Origin: Polytrichum commune | Lineage: Eukaryota > Streptophyta > Polytrichopsida > Polytrichales > Polytrichaceae | Length of the DNA stretch: 64,000 nucleotides | Direction: 5' to 3' | Assembly: GCA_950295325.1 (NCBI GenBank) | Contig: OX485804.1 | Span: forward strand, 12,772,001-12,836,000 | Part shown: positions 34,124 to 45,920 of the stretch, piece after piece | Numbering within the stretch: position 1 is the first letter of the stretch | How the letters are laid out: the number at the start of each line of letters is the position of its first letter | Position numbers and translations under genes: made by a program | The notes under the pieces: generated by a model | Database searches by the model: none | What the model was told of the DNA's origin: nothing | Seen by the model: the letters and a program-made list of their open reading frames with translations, nothing else

Positions 34124-37100
34124 TCATGGCCGCAATGGTTTCAATCCCAGAGCAGCTCGTAATCTATTTGCTTCAGCAATCTCAGGGTCAGGGTGATCAG
34201 TGCCATCTGTAACTGCTTCCTTCTTCTTTTCTTTCTTCTCTTTCTTCTTCTTGTCCTCCTGGTTAACACGATGCTCACCATCCTCAAGTGCCCCATCATC
34301 ATCACCCCGTCCACGCCGACTGAAAAGCCAACAAAGCAGCATTAGTGATTTGGATATATCCATATCCAATTCTATGAGACAAGGATGGCAAGCACCGGCA
34401 CCAGAGGACTCACATCACTTATGCTGTACAGGCCAGGGTTATAAATATACCGGTTGCCTATATCCAGCAGATTAACGAAATACCCTGATACAGCCTAAAC
34501 ATGAACTTGTAGTAGTCTCAGAACCTTCATGGGGCAAAACAGCCGATTGTGCACTGCTACACTGAAGACTGCGCAATCCTCAACAGACCCATAAAAAGAC
34601 ACCTGGCTTCATCACCTCTAGAACATAGTAACGACTACAGGTACCTTCACAATATATATATGGGGAGACACTGGACAAAACCAAATCAGAATGCAAGTGA
34701 AGTCATAAGATTCAAAGTCAACATGATTCACCTTTTCTTACGATCAGGAGAAATAGAACGGGGTTCACGGTCTCTTTCTCGATCACGTCGTTCTCGACTC
34801 CTGCTTCGTGATCGGCTCCTCCTCCTATCTCTATCACCATATCTTTCTCTCTCCCGATCGCGGCCACGGTCACGGCGGTAGTAGTCCCTGTCTCTGTCAC
34901 GGTCTCTTTCAGAATACAAGTCCCGGTCTTTCTCCCTGTCACGGCCTCTATCACGATGGTAGTCACGGTCGCGGTCACGATCTCTATCCCTACCACGTTC
35001 ATATTCTCGGTCACGATCTCGACCTCTGTCTCGGTCCCCCCTATCTCTGCAGAAGCACACAAAGCCAACTGACTTTAATCTTTGTACTTATGTATCAAAC
35101 ATTTTGTACATATAAAAGAAAACTATCCGCATAGACTGGTGAAAGCATATCACAAGGCAAAATCTACATCAACAGCAAAATACAGGCACATGACTTCCTT
35201 CTGCTGGATTAGACCCTAGAAAAACAACCACATACACGTATTTCCTATCGAAGATTGCAATCTTTAGACACAAGATTATGCCATTATAGATGATGAACTA
35301 GAGCAAAGGCAATCTAATGATCTATCACAACCTGTCAGGAGGTTGCTTCAAGATGGGAGAAAACACATAACATGACATACCACATTCTCCATCACCTAGT
35401 TAATGGTCTACAGCCAAAATCTATCAGTTTTCAAGTATTTAGATTCGTACTGAACAAATGTGCATCTCTTCAAACTTCTCAACTGTGCACTGCCAACACA
35501 AAAAGACCTGAAAGAGTTGCTTAGTGGAAATTATGTCCACATTTGATCTGGAAAGCAAACAAGGGCGGCACAGGCTGTAGCAGATTCTCTTATTGAAAAG
35601 AGCCGCAATACATGCCAGTACTACTAATCATTATCCCAGGCTACATGAGACATAGCATGTGAAAGGTAGACCGTCCATAAATTTTGTATTGCTTCCACAC
35701 ATACATATGAAGCTTCACTGGATAAACATCGAACAGAGGAAAGTGATGAAACATATCTGAATATATCAAGTCCAGAGCTGACATACTACCAAGGTTGGCA
35801 TTCATCAAATGCATTGCATCATACTAGTCACCAGAGACTGACAATACCTACCAGAGTGTGACTAGGTGACAAGGAGATTGTCAAATCTGTAGGACTTGCT
35901 AGTATGAGAGATTCAGTTTATTCATGACTAAACAAATGGTGTCATCCGCATGAAAGCAAAGGACCAAATATGTTGCCTACACAAACTCCAAAATACAAGT
36001 AGAAATCTAACTAAATTCCACAACAAAAGATCCCAACTAAGAGAAGTTCACTCACCGATAATCTCGATGACGATCCCTGTCCCTGTCTCTGTCTCTGTCC
36101 CTGTCCCTATCTTTATCTCGATCCCTTTCCTTCACAGGACTCCTACTTCTCCTATGTTCCTGATCCAACAACCATACTAATTGTCAGTAATGCCAATCTC
36201 ACATGTCCTTGTCTCCATTTAATAGATGCATCCTTGACAGACTAAGAAACATGTAAATGCTGCAAATATCGGAAACTAGGAAAGATCACACAGAAAAACC
36301 ATCAAATAGTTTCCAAACACAAACACTCCTTGCAGATCCCTTATTAATCAAGCAATAGAGGACAGTGATCTGTTAGCTTCCTAAAATCACTTACTTTTTC
36401 AATATCCATAGCCTCAATACCATTAGCAGCAGCTTCTTCCTCTTCTTTCTCTTCTTCCTCCTCAAAATCATCTTCTAAAGCACTGCGGCGTGGTTCTAGC
36501 TGCCCACCAGTCTCCAGGGTCCACCTGATACAGAGCTGCCGAATCAGTTACACCCCTTCAGCAAACTACCACAAGTCTTTGACAATAATAAAATCATGTA
36601 AGCATATCCAACTTTCTATTAAACATCTTCAGTTCCAAATTAGATCATTTAGCACTGATGAATCAAGTTTCTAAGGTATACTGGATACTTGCATCCATTT
36701 CTCTTCCAATGCTTCAAACAAGGCTCAAATCTCTACAATAGAGTAGCTCAAATCCAAGCTTTTGATCTACTACAAGAAAGACCTGTGATCAGGAAATTCA
36801 TACCTTTTGGGAACTCTAGGGAGAGCAATGTCACAACTATAGTCCATTGTAAGCAATTCATCGATGAACTCATCCACATGCGCAAGAATAAACCCTGATC
36901 AAATGAATAGAATGAGACGCATTCTTGCATACTGTAAGTGCACAGTCACATATGATGTGCTCAAATGTTAATCAAGAGCAAGTTAAGATCAATAAACAGA
37001 AAAACGTTCTGCGTAAAGCGGTATTCTCCAAGTAGACCTTACAATAACAATTTACAAGGAACAGTAATGAACAATGTAGTTTTGGCTTACAATTTACTTA

Positions 37101-38724
37101 CCTCCCTCTGCAGTTCTCCGTCGCAGTTTACGATAGTCATTATACAAAGGTTCCAGATACTGATACACATCAGTGGGCTTCCCTACCAACCTCAAGTAAA
37201 ACGCACCCAGTATTCTCACATACCTGCAAAATCCATCCACAGATAATAATACCTCAACTTTCTGGAATCCCTAAGTGCTGTCAAGGCAGGTCCTACATTA
37301 GCACATCAAAAACACCAGAATTGAAAAACTACACTACAAATAAACTATCTACCCGCATTGGTGCAATACATTACTCGTAGCAATAACAGCAACCTGTCCA
37401 AATGCTTTGATCAGCTTTCAAACCAATACAACATCCAGAAACTCAGTACACATTAAGGCACTCCACGCCACTTGTTACAGTAATGTGGAACTATGCTCAA
37501 ACAGCATACAAAACTATTTTGATACAATGCCATCCAGTTCCTGTGCATTGCAAACCACTTCAAATAAATTCAGAGACTCTTCAGCTAATTTTCCTACAAT
37601 TACTTGCAAAACTTACTTGTAATCCTCATTCTTGATAAACTCAACCACAATCTCCTTCTCTGGTTGGATCTGGAGCATCTTTAGGGTAAGGCACATGAAG
37701 GGTGTTGCCTTGCGATTTCCTCCAAAAGTGCCTCCAAAATGATCCAACTCCATAGCCTTGTCCACCAACGTCTCGGCTGCATCAATCCCCCAACAAGCAT
37801 GTCAGAACTATCCCAGGCCTACTGTAAAAATCACGGTGCCAGCAAGCTATGTTACATGGTACTCAAGCCTCAAAAGAAGGGTTGTGGGAGTTGTATGCAA
37901 GTGCCCTTTGCATGCACTGCTGATTTAAACCCTAGCACAAAACCCTAAAATATTGGGGGGGTTTAAGGGAACCTCACCACGGCATTGCTCCAATAGACAT
38001 AACTCCAGGTAATCAGAAGATTTATCAGACCCAGATGCAAATGAGCTTGCCAGAACAAGGCAGAAAAGATGACAATCTTATAGAGGATTAATAGCAGCAC
38101 CAACAACAACAACATAACCCAATGGAAGGCAAGCTTACTTCCAACCACAATATAGAGTCAAAACTCATTCAAAAATAATGATGTTGCTAACAATGGTGAT
38201 GTCAGAAAATAAAACAACATTGATGACCCAAAACGCTGAGAAATCAAGCCCAAGGTTCCTTCTTACAAATGGAAGCCATTTCCAGCAACGTCCCTTAAGT
38301 TTTATGAAGATACTTACATCAACTCAATGGCTGAATGGACCAAAAATCATCAAAAGCTGTGGCAGTTCAGCTCGCACTATGCCACCTTTTGCTTATTATC
38401 CCCCAGAATAATCCAATTTAAAATTCAACAGAATACCACAACTTGCAGCAAGGCACCAAACGTGAAGCACAAGAGACGATACTACCCAGAGAGACAGCAA
38501 ACACAATGCTTCCACGATATATTTTCACTTCTCTCCACACTCTTGTGCAATCAATATTTGAAACAATTTCCCAAAAAGGAGCAAGAAATCCTACCTGTGA
38601 GACCGAAGCATTGCTCCTTCCAGTATGTGTTTTGGTAGATCTTCGAGCGCAAAATCTTCTCCACGAGGTTCTGCGGATTGGTGCCATGCACGCTCCGCGC
38701 TGTAGGGTCGGTGCGATTCGCCAT
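34124..38724 (-). CDS. PRP38: Pre-mRNA-splicing factor PRP38
   Basis: Coding exons, in transcript order: 38595-38724, 37617-37776, 37102-37223, 36804-36894, 36395-36524, 36056-36159, 34732-35046, 34124-34319, all with GT-AG introns and a continuous frame of 415 codons. PRP38 is a spliceosomal B-complex protein of the U4/U6.U5 tri-snRNP and is needed for spliceosome activation in the nucleus. Residues 1 to about 180 match the PRP38 domain closely: MANRTDPTARSVHGTNPQNL at the start, ATPFMCLTLKMLQIQPEKE, YQYLEPLYNDYRKLR and HVDEFIDELL. An acidic stretch follows (residues 185-205), then an Arg-Asp/Arg-Ser domain (about 212-350), and a Lys-rich C-terminus ending ANRLRAALGLKPLRP. A telo-box lies just upstream (38770-38778) and a Harbinger-like MITE begins 226 bases upstream of the start codon. 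Confidence 0.95.
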
Positions 38725-38769
38725 AGCTCCTCACATTCGAGCGCTCCCCCGAGGGCTCGCAGGAGCTCC

Positions 38770-38778
38770 AAACCCTAG
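38770..38778. promoter_or_regulatory. Telo-box upstream of PRP38
   Basis: AAACCCTAG, about 50 bases upstream of the start codon. Telo-boxes are common near transcription starts of plant growth-related and ribosomal genes. The same motif recurs in the other housekeeping genes of this window. Confidence 0.6.
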
Positions 38779-38949
38779 CTATGGTGAAGACACGGACTCT
38801 TGTGTCTTTGGTTTGCTTACCGCCTAGATGAAAACGATGATCGATGGATGTTTATCATCCATTTTATTACAACCATGGCAGAGATGAATTCTTACAGTAA
38901 CCACTTCATCACTTGATGACACTTTCTCATTGGGGTACAAGAAACCTAA

Positions 38950-39430
38950 GGGCCACTTCACACGAGCCAAGAGCTGTGACCATGAAATTGTGAGAGCCCA
39001 AAAGAAGGGTCTAAAGGCCGTCCCAAGACACTTCCAAAATTATGTAGTGTGGTCACGGGCCTTCAAGCGTAGTGTGAAGTCATATGTGATTGGACCCTCA
39101 ACCAAATGCTATTTCAATGAATTTGTATTCATGCAAGGTCCTCACACATGATAGAAACATAATGAATCAATGGTTGTGAGATTTCGGAGTGCCATAGTCT
39201 CCCAGTTTTGTGTCAGGCCTACCTCCAGGAGGTGGTTTTTGAAAATAATCCAAATGACCATAAAACATGATCCATTTGATGCCATGTAGGAATCCATCTT
39301 GCATTCACTTACTCCATTGGTCCCACAAGCATAGTGTGAAGCGAACTTGGACTAGCTCTACCTTTTGGACTAATGAGAGTGCTTGAAGTGAGATGGTCAC
39401 ATGCCCTCAATCTCGTGTGTGAAGTGGCCC
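38950..39430. mobile_element. Tourist/Harbinger-like MITE, copy 2 (481 bp)
   Basis: The ends are inverted repeats (left begins GGGCCACTTCACACGAG) with TAA on both sides (38947-38949, 39431-39433). It is a sister copy of 5699-6198. It sits immediately upstream of PRP38, so it may lie in or near that gene's promoter. Non-autonomous. Confidence 0.88.
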
Positions 39431-39433
39431 TAA

Positions 39434-40639
39434 GAACATGATCACACATTGGACACCAAAGGTGCTAAATCATGTAACATTACTTTAGAGGGGAGTAGTC
39501 TCGTTGTACCGTGGAGGGCTCTTTGTTTTGACAAAAAATTAATTATTTACCCCTCAAATTTTGCCACATGTCAATTCTACATTGATCCAGGCCTTGAGTT
39601 CCACATGGAAACTACATTATAGCACTAGTCAAGATGAAATAGAGTGCCCTCCATGGTATGTCCCATATATGAGCTTTATATGAGCTTTATAAAATGTGGG
39701 TTCCTTGATCAAAAGCAATATCTCACCACACACAAGGCTTTACATAGTGATAATTGAAACAAGATTTTTATTTGGTCAAGGACCATGAGGTATTGATAGT
39801 TAATTTTCCTTTGAAACTTGGGCCGTAGTATACCCAAAACCCTAAACCCTAAACTGACAATTGGGATGAGATCCTCAAATTTTCAACAACCCCCCCCCCC
39901 CACTCAACACATTAGAGTTGTATATGAAGTCCCTCAATGAAGGATGGCATCGTGGGTTCAATCATGCTTTGAAGAAAATTTATGTTAAGAGCTCATTAGT
40001 TTGTCATGTGTCATGGCCTATTTTGGAGTTGGGTGAATTTTTTGGGACCTCCTCTTGCCATCTCAAAAACCTTGTGAGAATTCTAGGATCTAAAACAATG
40101 CATGTGCATGGGGCCCATGTCTTAAACCCTATAGTAGCCTATTCAAGGCTAACTTGGCACACCCATTCTAGTAGGACATGCTAGAAAGTCAGTCTTCAAC
40201 AACCTAACACCATTTCTTTGTGTATTTTACTTTAAGCATCAAGAAAACTCATGTGATTTTGTGTTAATTCTTATAAACTCAAGGTTTGGGATTAAACCCA
40301 TCATTTCATCTACTTTACTTTACCGATAACTCTATTGGGGCCCTTTTGAAGTAAATATTGCAATACAATTTGAAGAAGCAACAACAAAGAAATGGGTTGG
40401 TACTACAACATCCTTCTCAAATGTAAGATAATGTGGCCCTAAAATGAGCTTCTTAAGCTTTGGAACACCTTCTCCTAACATGAGATAGTAAACATGCAAC
40501 CACTACGAGATGACTATCAAATCCATATTGAGGACATAGCCAATTCGAGTCATATGTCATTTACAATGTTTGTTTGTTTTGACACTCTCCTAACCACACA
40601 CCATTCTAATACACTCTAAAGAACTTTGCACTATCAACC
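39434..40639. other. Intergenic DNA, repeat remnants
   Basis: A C run lies at 39890-39901. A segment at 40140-40192 ('aaggctaacttggcacaccc') matches the complement of 42338-42396, so the two form a widely spaced inverted repeat. No gene is supported. Confidence 0.45.
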
Positions 40640-40955
40640 TCCTTAATGTCACTCATCCTCTTCTATCTCAAAACCCTAAGGAACAAATGCCCTTGGTTTA
40701 AATCTCACTCCTCGTTGTCATGTTTCCCTCCCACGTGTCACATATTTTTGACATTACAACAAACCATCAAAGAATTCAAACCACACTCACATGCATCACG
40801 GTGTCATCATTGTCGTTATTGCAATGTTGACTTTGTGTTATTCCATAATGTCACATACTACACTAATTCTCTTTTCTTAGGCATCCATAATGACATTTCA
40901 TAACTCCTTCAACATATCACAAGCCCTTTGGTTGCCACGAGCGTGATATTGTAGG
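40640..40955 (-). repeat. Repeat family R1, copy C (reversed)
   Basis: This is the reverse complement of copies A and B, with the same order of phrases ('ggaataacacaaagtcaaca', 'tttgaattctttgatgg') and a decayed version of the end hairpin. Confidence 0.7.
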
Positions 40956-43825
40956 GCTTAAAGTGTCCACGTACTGTAGAGGAGTGACCAGAGAACGTCC
41001 ACGCGCCCTCCCGGGCAGACTAAAGACTCCAAGTTGCATTTGACTGGGTGGGGCCCTGTTAAGGGCAGTCCAAAAAAAGGGGTATGCCGGTGGGTGTGCC
41101 CAGCGCACGGTATTCTTTAGTAAAAGGCGAAAGAATAGTTCGCTCTGTGCTGAGCACCCGGCTGTTTGATTTCGGGGAGAAGTTCTCGAAGACTTTGTAT
41201 ACAGGTGAGCCCCGCCTGGTGGGCAAACGATATGGGTTTAATCGATCATAGTCCCAGCTCTTCCACTGAAAGAACTACACTACACCTGCATGCTGGGCTG
41301 CATATTTGGAGACTCATTAATTTAGAGCTGCTCCCACCCAAAACCAGGAAAAGGCAAGCACAAAAAATTACATGTTATCGTCTACATGACCACACACTTC
41401 ACTTACTCAAAAACAAAAAAACAAACAAAAGGTTCAAAGAGCCTCTTTCACGCTATCCTTCACTGCCACATGCACGCCCCCTCTTAACATAGCACAATTT
41501 GGAATACAATGCTCTTCACAACATTCAACCGGTTATATCTTTGGACGTTGGTACGAAGAGTCAAAACAAACAATTGTACATAGACTCAAACACCGAATTC
41601 GTACATCGAATATGTCAGTTCTTGCTCAAGCAAAACAAGAGTGTGCCCTAGAACTTATAGAACCTCTCAAAACATCATCATGGATTGCCCAATCAACGTC
41701 CTTTGAACCATCAATCGAGAAGCCAAGAAAAACAAACAAATCTCTCACCAAAGGTCCAATTTTCTTCAAAACCCCCAAAAGTATCACTCACAAAGTTGCT
41801 CTCCCTACGTCCTCTCTGACCCTCCTCACACCATTTCACATTCTTTCAATCCTTCGCACAAAATCTGAATGCAAGAAATGATGAGGTTGTGAAGCTTCGC
41901 AACCTCATCGCAATACTTATTCCTAGCCCGCCTCTCACACTCTGACCGTGGCATCAAAATCCACACCGCTTTCCAAAAACATCAGCTACAACATACCACC
42001 ATTGGTCAGCCACCGGAAACCCACGCCAACAAAACTATGGGCATTACAAATTTACAATGTTGCAATCCATGTCCTTTACTAAGTAAATTTTTCATTTCAA
42101 ATTTCAATGTTTTAAGGTGAACTAAATTGTTAAGATGCAGAATATGCCAAATTAAAAGTGGATGAACTATGGCTTTAGTAAGTTGGGATGACAATAGAGT
42201 TATTCATAAAGGGAAGTGGATGAAACCATGGCTTTAGTCCAAAACCATGAATTTATGAGAACTAGCAGAAAGTCGCCCAATTTTTCTTAATGCTTGATTT
42301 ATCATCCATGAGGAGTGGTGTCGGGCTACTTAAAACCAGCTTTCTAGCTTGTCCTACTAAGAGTGGGTGGGCCAAGCTAGCCTTGCGTAAGCTCTCAGCA
42401 TTGTCTTCAAGAGAATTCGGTGAACATGAACTTCCAAAAATCGATGCTTACTATGTGCATAACTTATGGAGAAAACCTGGATAAGCACATTCCCAAGTGT
42501 TTCTGGAGGGACCAAGTTTGTGGTGACTTTACATGATGAAACAGATGCATTAGACACAAGTAAAAGTGTTGAGTTAGACATGTTATGAGATGAACTAAGT
42601 AGACCACATCCCATCAAAATTAGACAAGTTTCTTTAGATTCAAATCTGCTGCAACCCCCAAACAAATATAACAACTGAGTTTCTCTCCATCATTATATTG
42701 ACGTTCATGTAACCTAGTTAGCAGGAGCTCACAACTTGAGCTTGAACTTGCACAACTGTTGAAAGCCTTTCAATATACAGTGTCTTTCAAAATCAAAAAG
42801 CACATGCCCTACCATTAGGGCACCAGACACACTCTCCATTTCCATTCTCAGAATACACAACCATGACAAGCTTATGCCATGACACATGTGTCACAAGAAA
42901 ATGCAGCTATGCAACCCCTAGGTTGCGATGGATTGAAATTCGCCACAATTGGATATTAAAGAACAATTGTAAATACCCCATTTGTGAAGCCCAGTCAATA
43001 CAAATCAGCTAAAACTATGAGTGGAACCTGGCATACATTCATGAAAAACAACCAGTCCTTAGAGAAATTACAAAGCTCCTAACATGCACTTCCAGGACTC
43101 GCAAGAGTCACAAGAACGACACCGGGATCCAACAAAGAACAAGATTTATGATGACCGCCACAGAGATTTCAATCAGATATATCATTTGGTGGTCACCACA
43201 CCATCAGCGCTACCTATTATCATTTTGCACTCTTACGTATAAAACAACTTCTGGATGTGTGGAGGTCTAACATAGCCACAGGCCTCGTGCATTGGCTTGC
43301 TCCTGCAGTCTTTCACAATATGAATGGTAATAACTAATGCTGCTACTCAACATGGTAAAATAGTAGTCCATGAGAGACCACATCAGACATCCAAAATGAT
43401 TTCATCTGAAAGTTCAACTCTCTCAATAGAAACTTGAAGAAAGGGTTGAAATATAACCAACCTCTCTTCTACTCCCAAATTCTGACCACTCAAGTAGTAC
43501 TATTGCCTTACACTTTCTAACTACTTACAGGTGACTTCGACAGACAAGCCAATACAACAAGTGTTCAGAAAGGAACCAACTTTAAAAAAATTCTGGCTGT
43601 GATCACAGGTGTGCAATTAAGATTCTAGATTCCTAGCCATAATTCGTCTGGAGTGATGCCAGCTCTGAGGTGACTTCCATTAAGAATTCCATGGGACGAC
43701 ACTGTTATTTACACTGTACTAAAATGATGTAGAATGAGAAACAGTTAACTGAACAACAAACTTGCAAACATTTTCTGTGATGCCATCATTGTATGCAGGC
43801 ACCTGCACCAATAATGCACCCTAAC
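40956..43825. other. Intergenic DNA downstream of VHA-G
   Basis: A GC-richer patch at about 40960-41170 of unknown nature is followed by AT-rich DNA without supported exons. 42338-42396 is the inverted partner of 40140-40192. The VHA-G 3' UTR should lie at the right-hand end. Confidence 0.4.
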
Positions 43826-44333
43826 CTAGTTTCTTACGGTGATCACATACTTCATCAAGAGGGCAGTGACCTCCGGAGCTACTTTAGCAGCTTCAGCAGT
43901 GAGACGCTTGATTTTCTCATCAGTCTCTGCTTCTAAGCGTTTCACATTTGCACCAGAGTCCCCACTTGTTTCCTGAAGCTTCTTTCGGAACTCAGCTTCT
44001 CGCTGTGCCCTGTACTGAGCCACTTCTCGCTCAGCTTCCTCTTTAGCTTGCCTCAGTCTGAGAGAATATGAAGGTCGTCAGTTACATTATTGGGTCCTCC
44101 TCCACGTAGCAGTATGACATCAATATTGATGATGCTCCAGATTACGATCATGTCTACATAACACTTCAAGTCATGGGATTCATACAGGACAATAAGTAAA
44201 GATCAAAGCAAAGACCACTCTTATTATTCAATTACCGTGCAGTCTTGGCCGCTCGAGCGTTGGCTACAATGTGTTGGGCATCTTGCTCTGCAGCAAGAAG
44301 GGCCTGAATGCCACCTCTGTCGGATGTGCTCAT
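43826..44333 (-). CDS. VHA-G: V-type proton ATPase subunit G
   Basis: Two coding exons, 44236-44333 and 43826-44057, joined at a GT-AG intron, give 109 residues, the usual plant length. Subunit G forms the peripheral stalk with subunit E that links the V1 catalytic head to the membrane sector of the vacuolar H+-ATPase. The start [20 protein letters not shown] is the conserved N-terminus of the family, followed by [20 protein letters not shown] and a long, charged helix suited to the E-G coiled coil. The last exon ends [15 protein letters not shown] further intron splits the 5' UTR (44359-45221), a common arrangement that can raise expression. The promoter, first UTR exon and most of that intron are duplicated in inverse orientation at 48.1-49.0 kb. 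Confidence 0.93.
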
Positions 44334-44358
44334 GGTGATGCTTATGTGGAATCTTTAC

Positions 44359-45221
44359 CTACACATGATGAGCAAGATCATTAACTGCCAAAAACAGATT
44401 TGGTCACTTATACAAATGTTGAGAAAAAATACATAAGGGGCATCAAAAGCAAGAGCTGGATCGACCCCTGCGAATTGCAAGCCCCCTCCATATCCAATCT
44501 TCAATGCTCAGAAATGGAACACGCACATGTCGTAATTTAATGACGACTGACGCATCAGTAAATATCTATGCTTCAGGATTGAACAAATCAAATTTCTAAA
44601 ATACATTAAGACACACTCGCACATCTAATGGAATTAGGAGTCACTTTCTTGGTCCTCGAAGAATGTTAAAATAGACCGAAGTTCTTCGATTTTCTCAGAG
44701 ATCAGGCCAGCACGAGAAATTCCAGTGAATTCGATTACACGTCTGATTGGCACGTTCTCAAGAGTCGTACAGAGATATGGATCAACGAGGTTTCTACTCG
44801 GACAACTCAAATTATTTTCACATGCCAACACCTGAATCCACATGAATCGTTCGACTTACAGAACGAAAACAGACACAGAGCAGACACAAAAACACGACAC
44901 AAAAACGCGACACAAACATGATCTTCACGGTCCTCAAGATGCCAAACTTTTGGATAACCAGGCTAAAAGGAAGCGATTGAAGAGTCAATTCTTCCTGAAA
45001 GAATGTGAAGCGAAGGGATGAACCAGTAAAACACTCGAGAGAACGGTCTGTCTGGTCGATCACTGAGACGCTTCCCGCACTGTCATAAGGCACAATATCG
45101 TGGAGATCGCAGAGCTCGCAATAGTTAAAGCATTCTCTGTGCGAAAAGAGAAAAAGGATACGCAAATGGAATAAGAATTGCAGGTGCGAAAACAGGCAGG
45201 CGGAGAGGTTAGAGTGCATAC
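44359..45221 (-). other. 5' UTR intron of VHA-G
   Basis: On the minus strand the donor CCG/gtatgc (45221) and acceptor gtgtag/GTAAAG (44359) enclose 863 bases. The donor side, including the exon end GGCTCTCCG or GCTCTCCG, is the same as at 48290 in the duplicated copy. An open frame of 69 codons lies inside at 44634-44843. Confidence 0.6.
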
Positions 45222-45365
45222 CGGAGAGCAGAGGTGAACGGGATGCCGTGGAGGATCTGCGAAATGTAGCAGATGCAAACCCTAGAGGTCTCTTGGTATG
45301 GAGGAGGTGCGAGACGAAGTTCCCCTGGAGTTCCCTACGACGCTCCCTCCACGTTCCCTACTAAT
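44545..45365 (-). repeat. Inverted duplication, arm A (VHA-G promoter, UTR exon, intron)
   Basis: Reading the minus strand from 45365 down to about 44545, this matches the plus strand from 48138 to about 48965 over some 820 bases, with many short indels (around 75-80% identity by eye). It includes the telo-box (45277-45285), the phrase GGGGAACTTCGTCTCGCACC, the splice donor and intron landmarks such as CTATTGCGAGCT and GCCTGGTTATCC. The two arms are separated by 2.8 kb. Confidence 0.9.
45277..45285. promoter_or_regulatory. Telo-box of VHA-G
   Basis: AAACCCTAG in the 5' UTR exon region, conserved in the duplicated arm at 48225-48233. Confidence 0.6.
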
Positions 45366-45583
45366 TTTAGTTTTCTTCTCACACGTGGCAGAAATATCCG
45401 TCCCTTACATGGCGAAAGGTTCCGCCTCTTGGGACCGCTTTACACTCCGTCCCAAGTCCCACTTTGAGGTGAAAGTTTCAATTTTTTGGGCTCTAGAAAT
45501 GAATAAAATGGGGGAAAATTGTATACAGTATCATGGGACTTGGGTTGTCATAATTGTATAGGATAATGCACTAAGGTGTAATG

Positions 45584-45920
45584 TGTAAGACCCATGTAAA
45601 AGGGCCTATAGTAAGAATTCTACTTAATTAAATTTGAACTCCACTAAGAATTGCATTATTCTTAAACTAATGCACATGTCATGTGCAAGCTCGTGTGTAA
45701 ATGAAATTGAACTAAGATATGCAAAACTTTAGTTTTATGAGACATGAGGGAATTATAAAAGCACAAAGGAGGTGAGGATGCATTCATTCATTGTTCATCA
45801 TCCTCGTGTCGTTTGCTCTCAAGCGTCCTCTCTATAGCTCATGGTTGGGTGCTTCGTACCACACATTGAACCCCTCCAGACTTGCAATTTGTTGAATTGG
45901 AATCAAAGCTTTAAGTTCCG
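45584..45920 (+). mobile_element. Possible LTR-retrotransposon remnant
   Basis: The segment begins TGTAAGACCC, has a TATA-like 'attataaaag' near 45753 and ends just before 'tggaatcaaagctttaag' (45898-45915). This resembles the plant primer-binding site for initiator Met-tRNA (TGGTATCAGAGC), matching 10 of 13 positions. No gag or pol follows. A second LTR was not found, so the call is tentative. Confidence 0.35.

Noticed and set aside
34549-35134. Long open frames on both strands across the PRP38 Arg/Asp-rich exon
   Set aside because: They are other-frame and antisense readings of a low-complexity repeat-like coding sequence; only one minus-strand frame splices correctly to the PRP38 domain exons.
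38443-38778. 111-codon plus-strand frame over PRP38 exon 1
   Set aside because: It lies antisense to the conserved PRP38 N-terminus and has no independent support.
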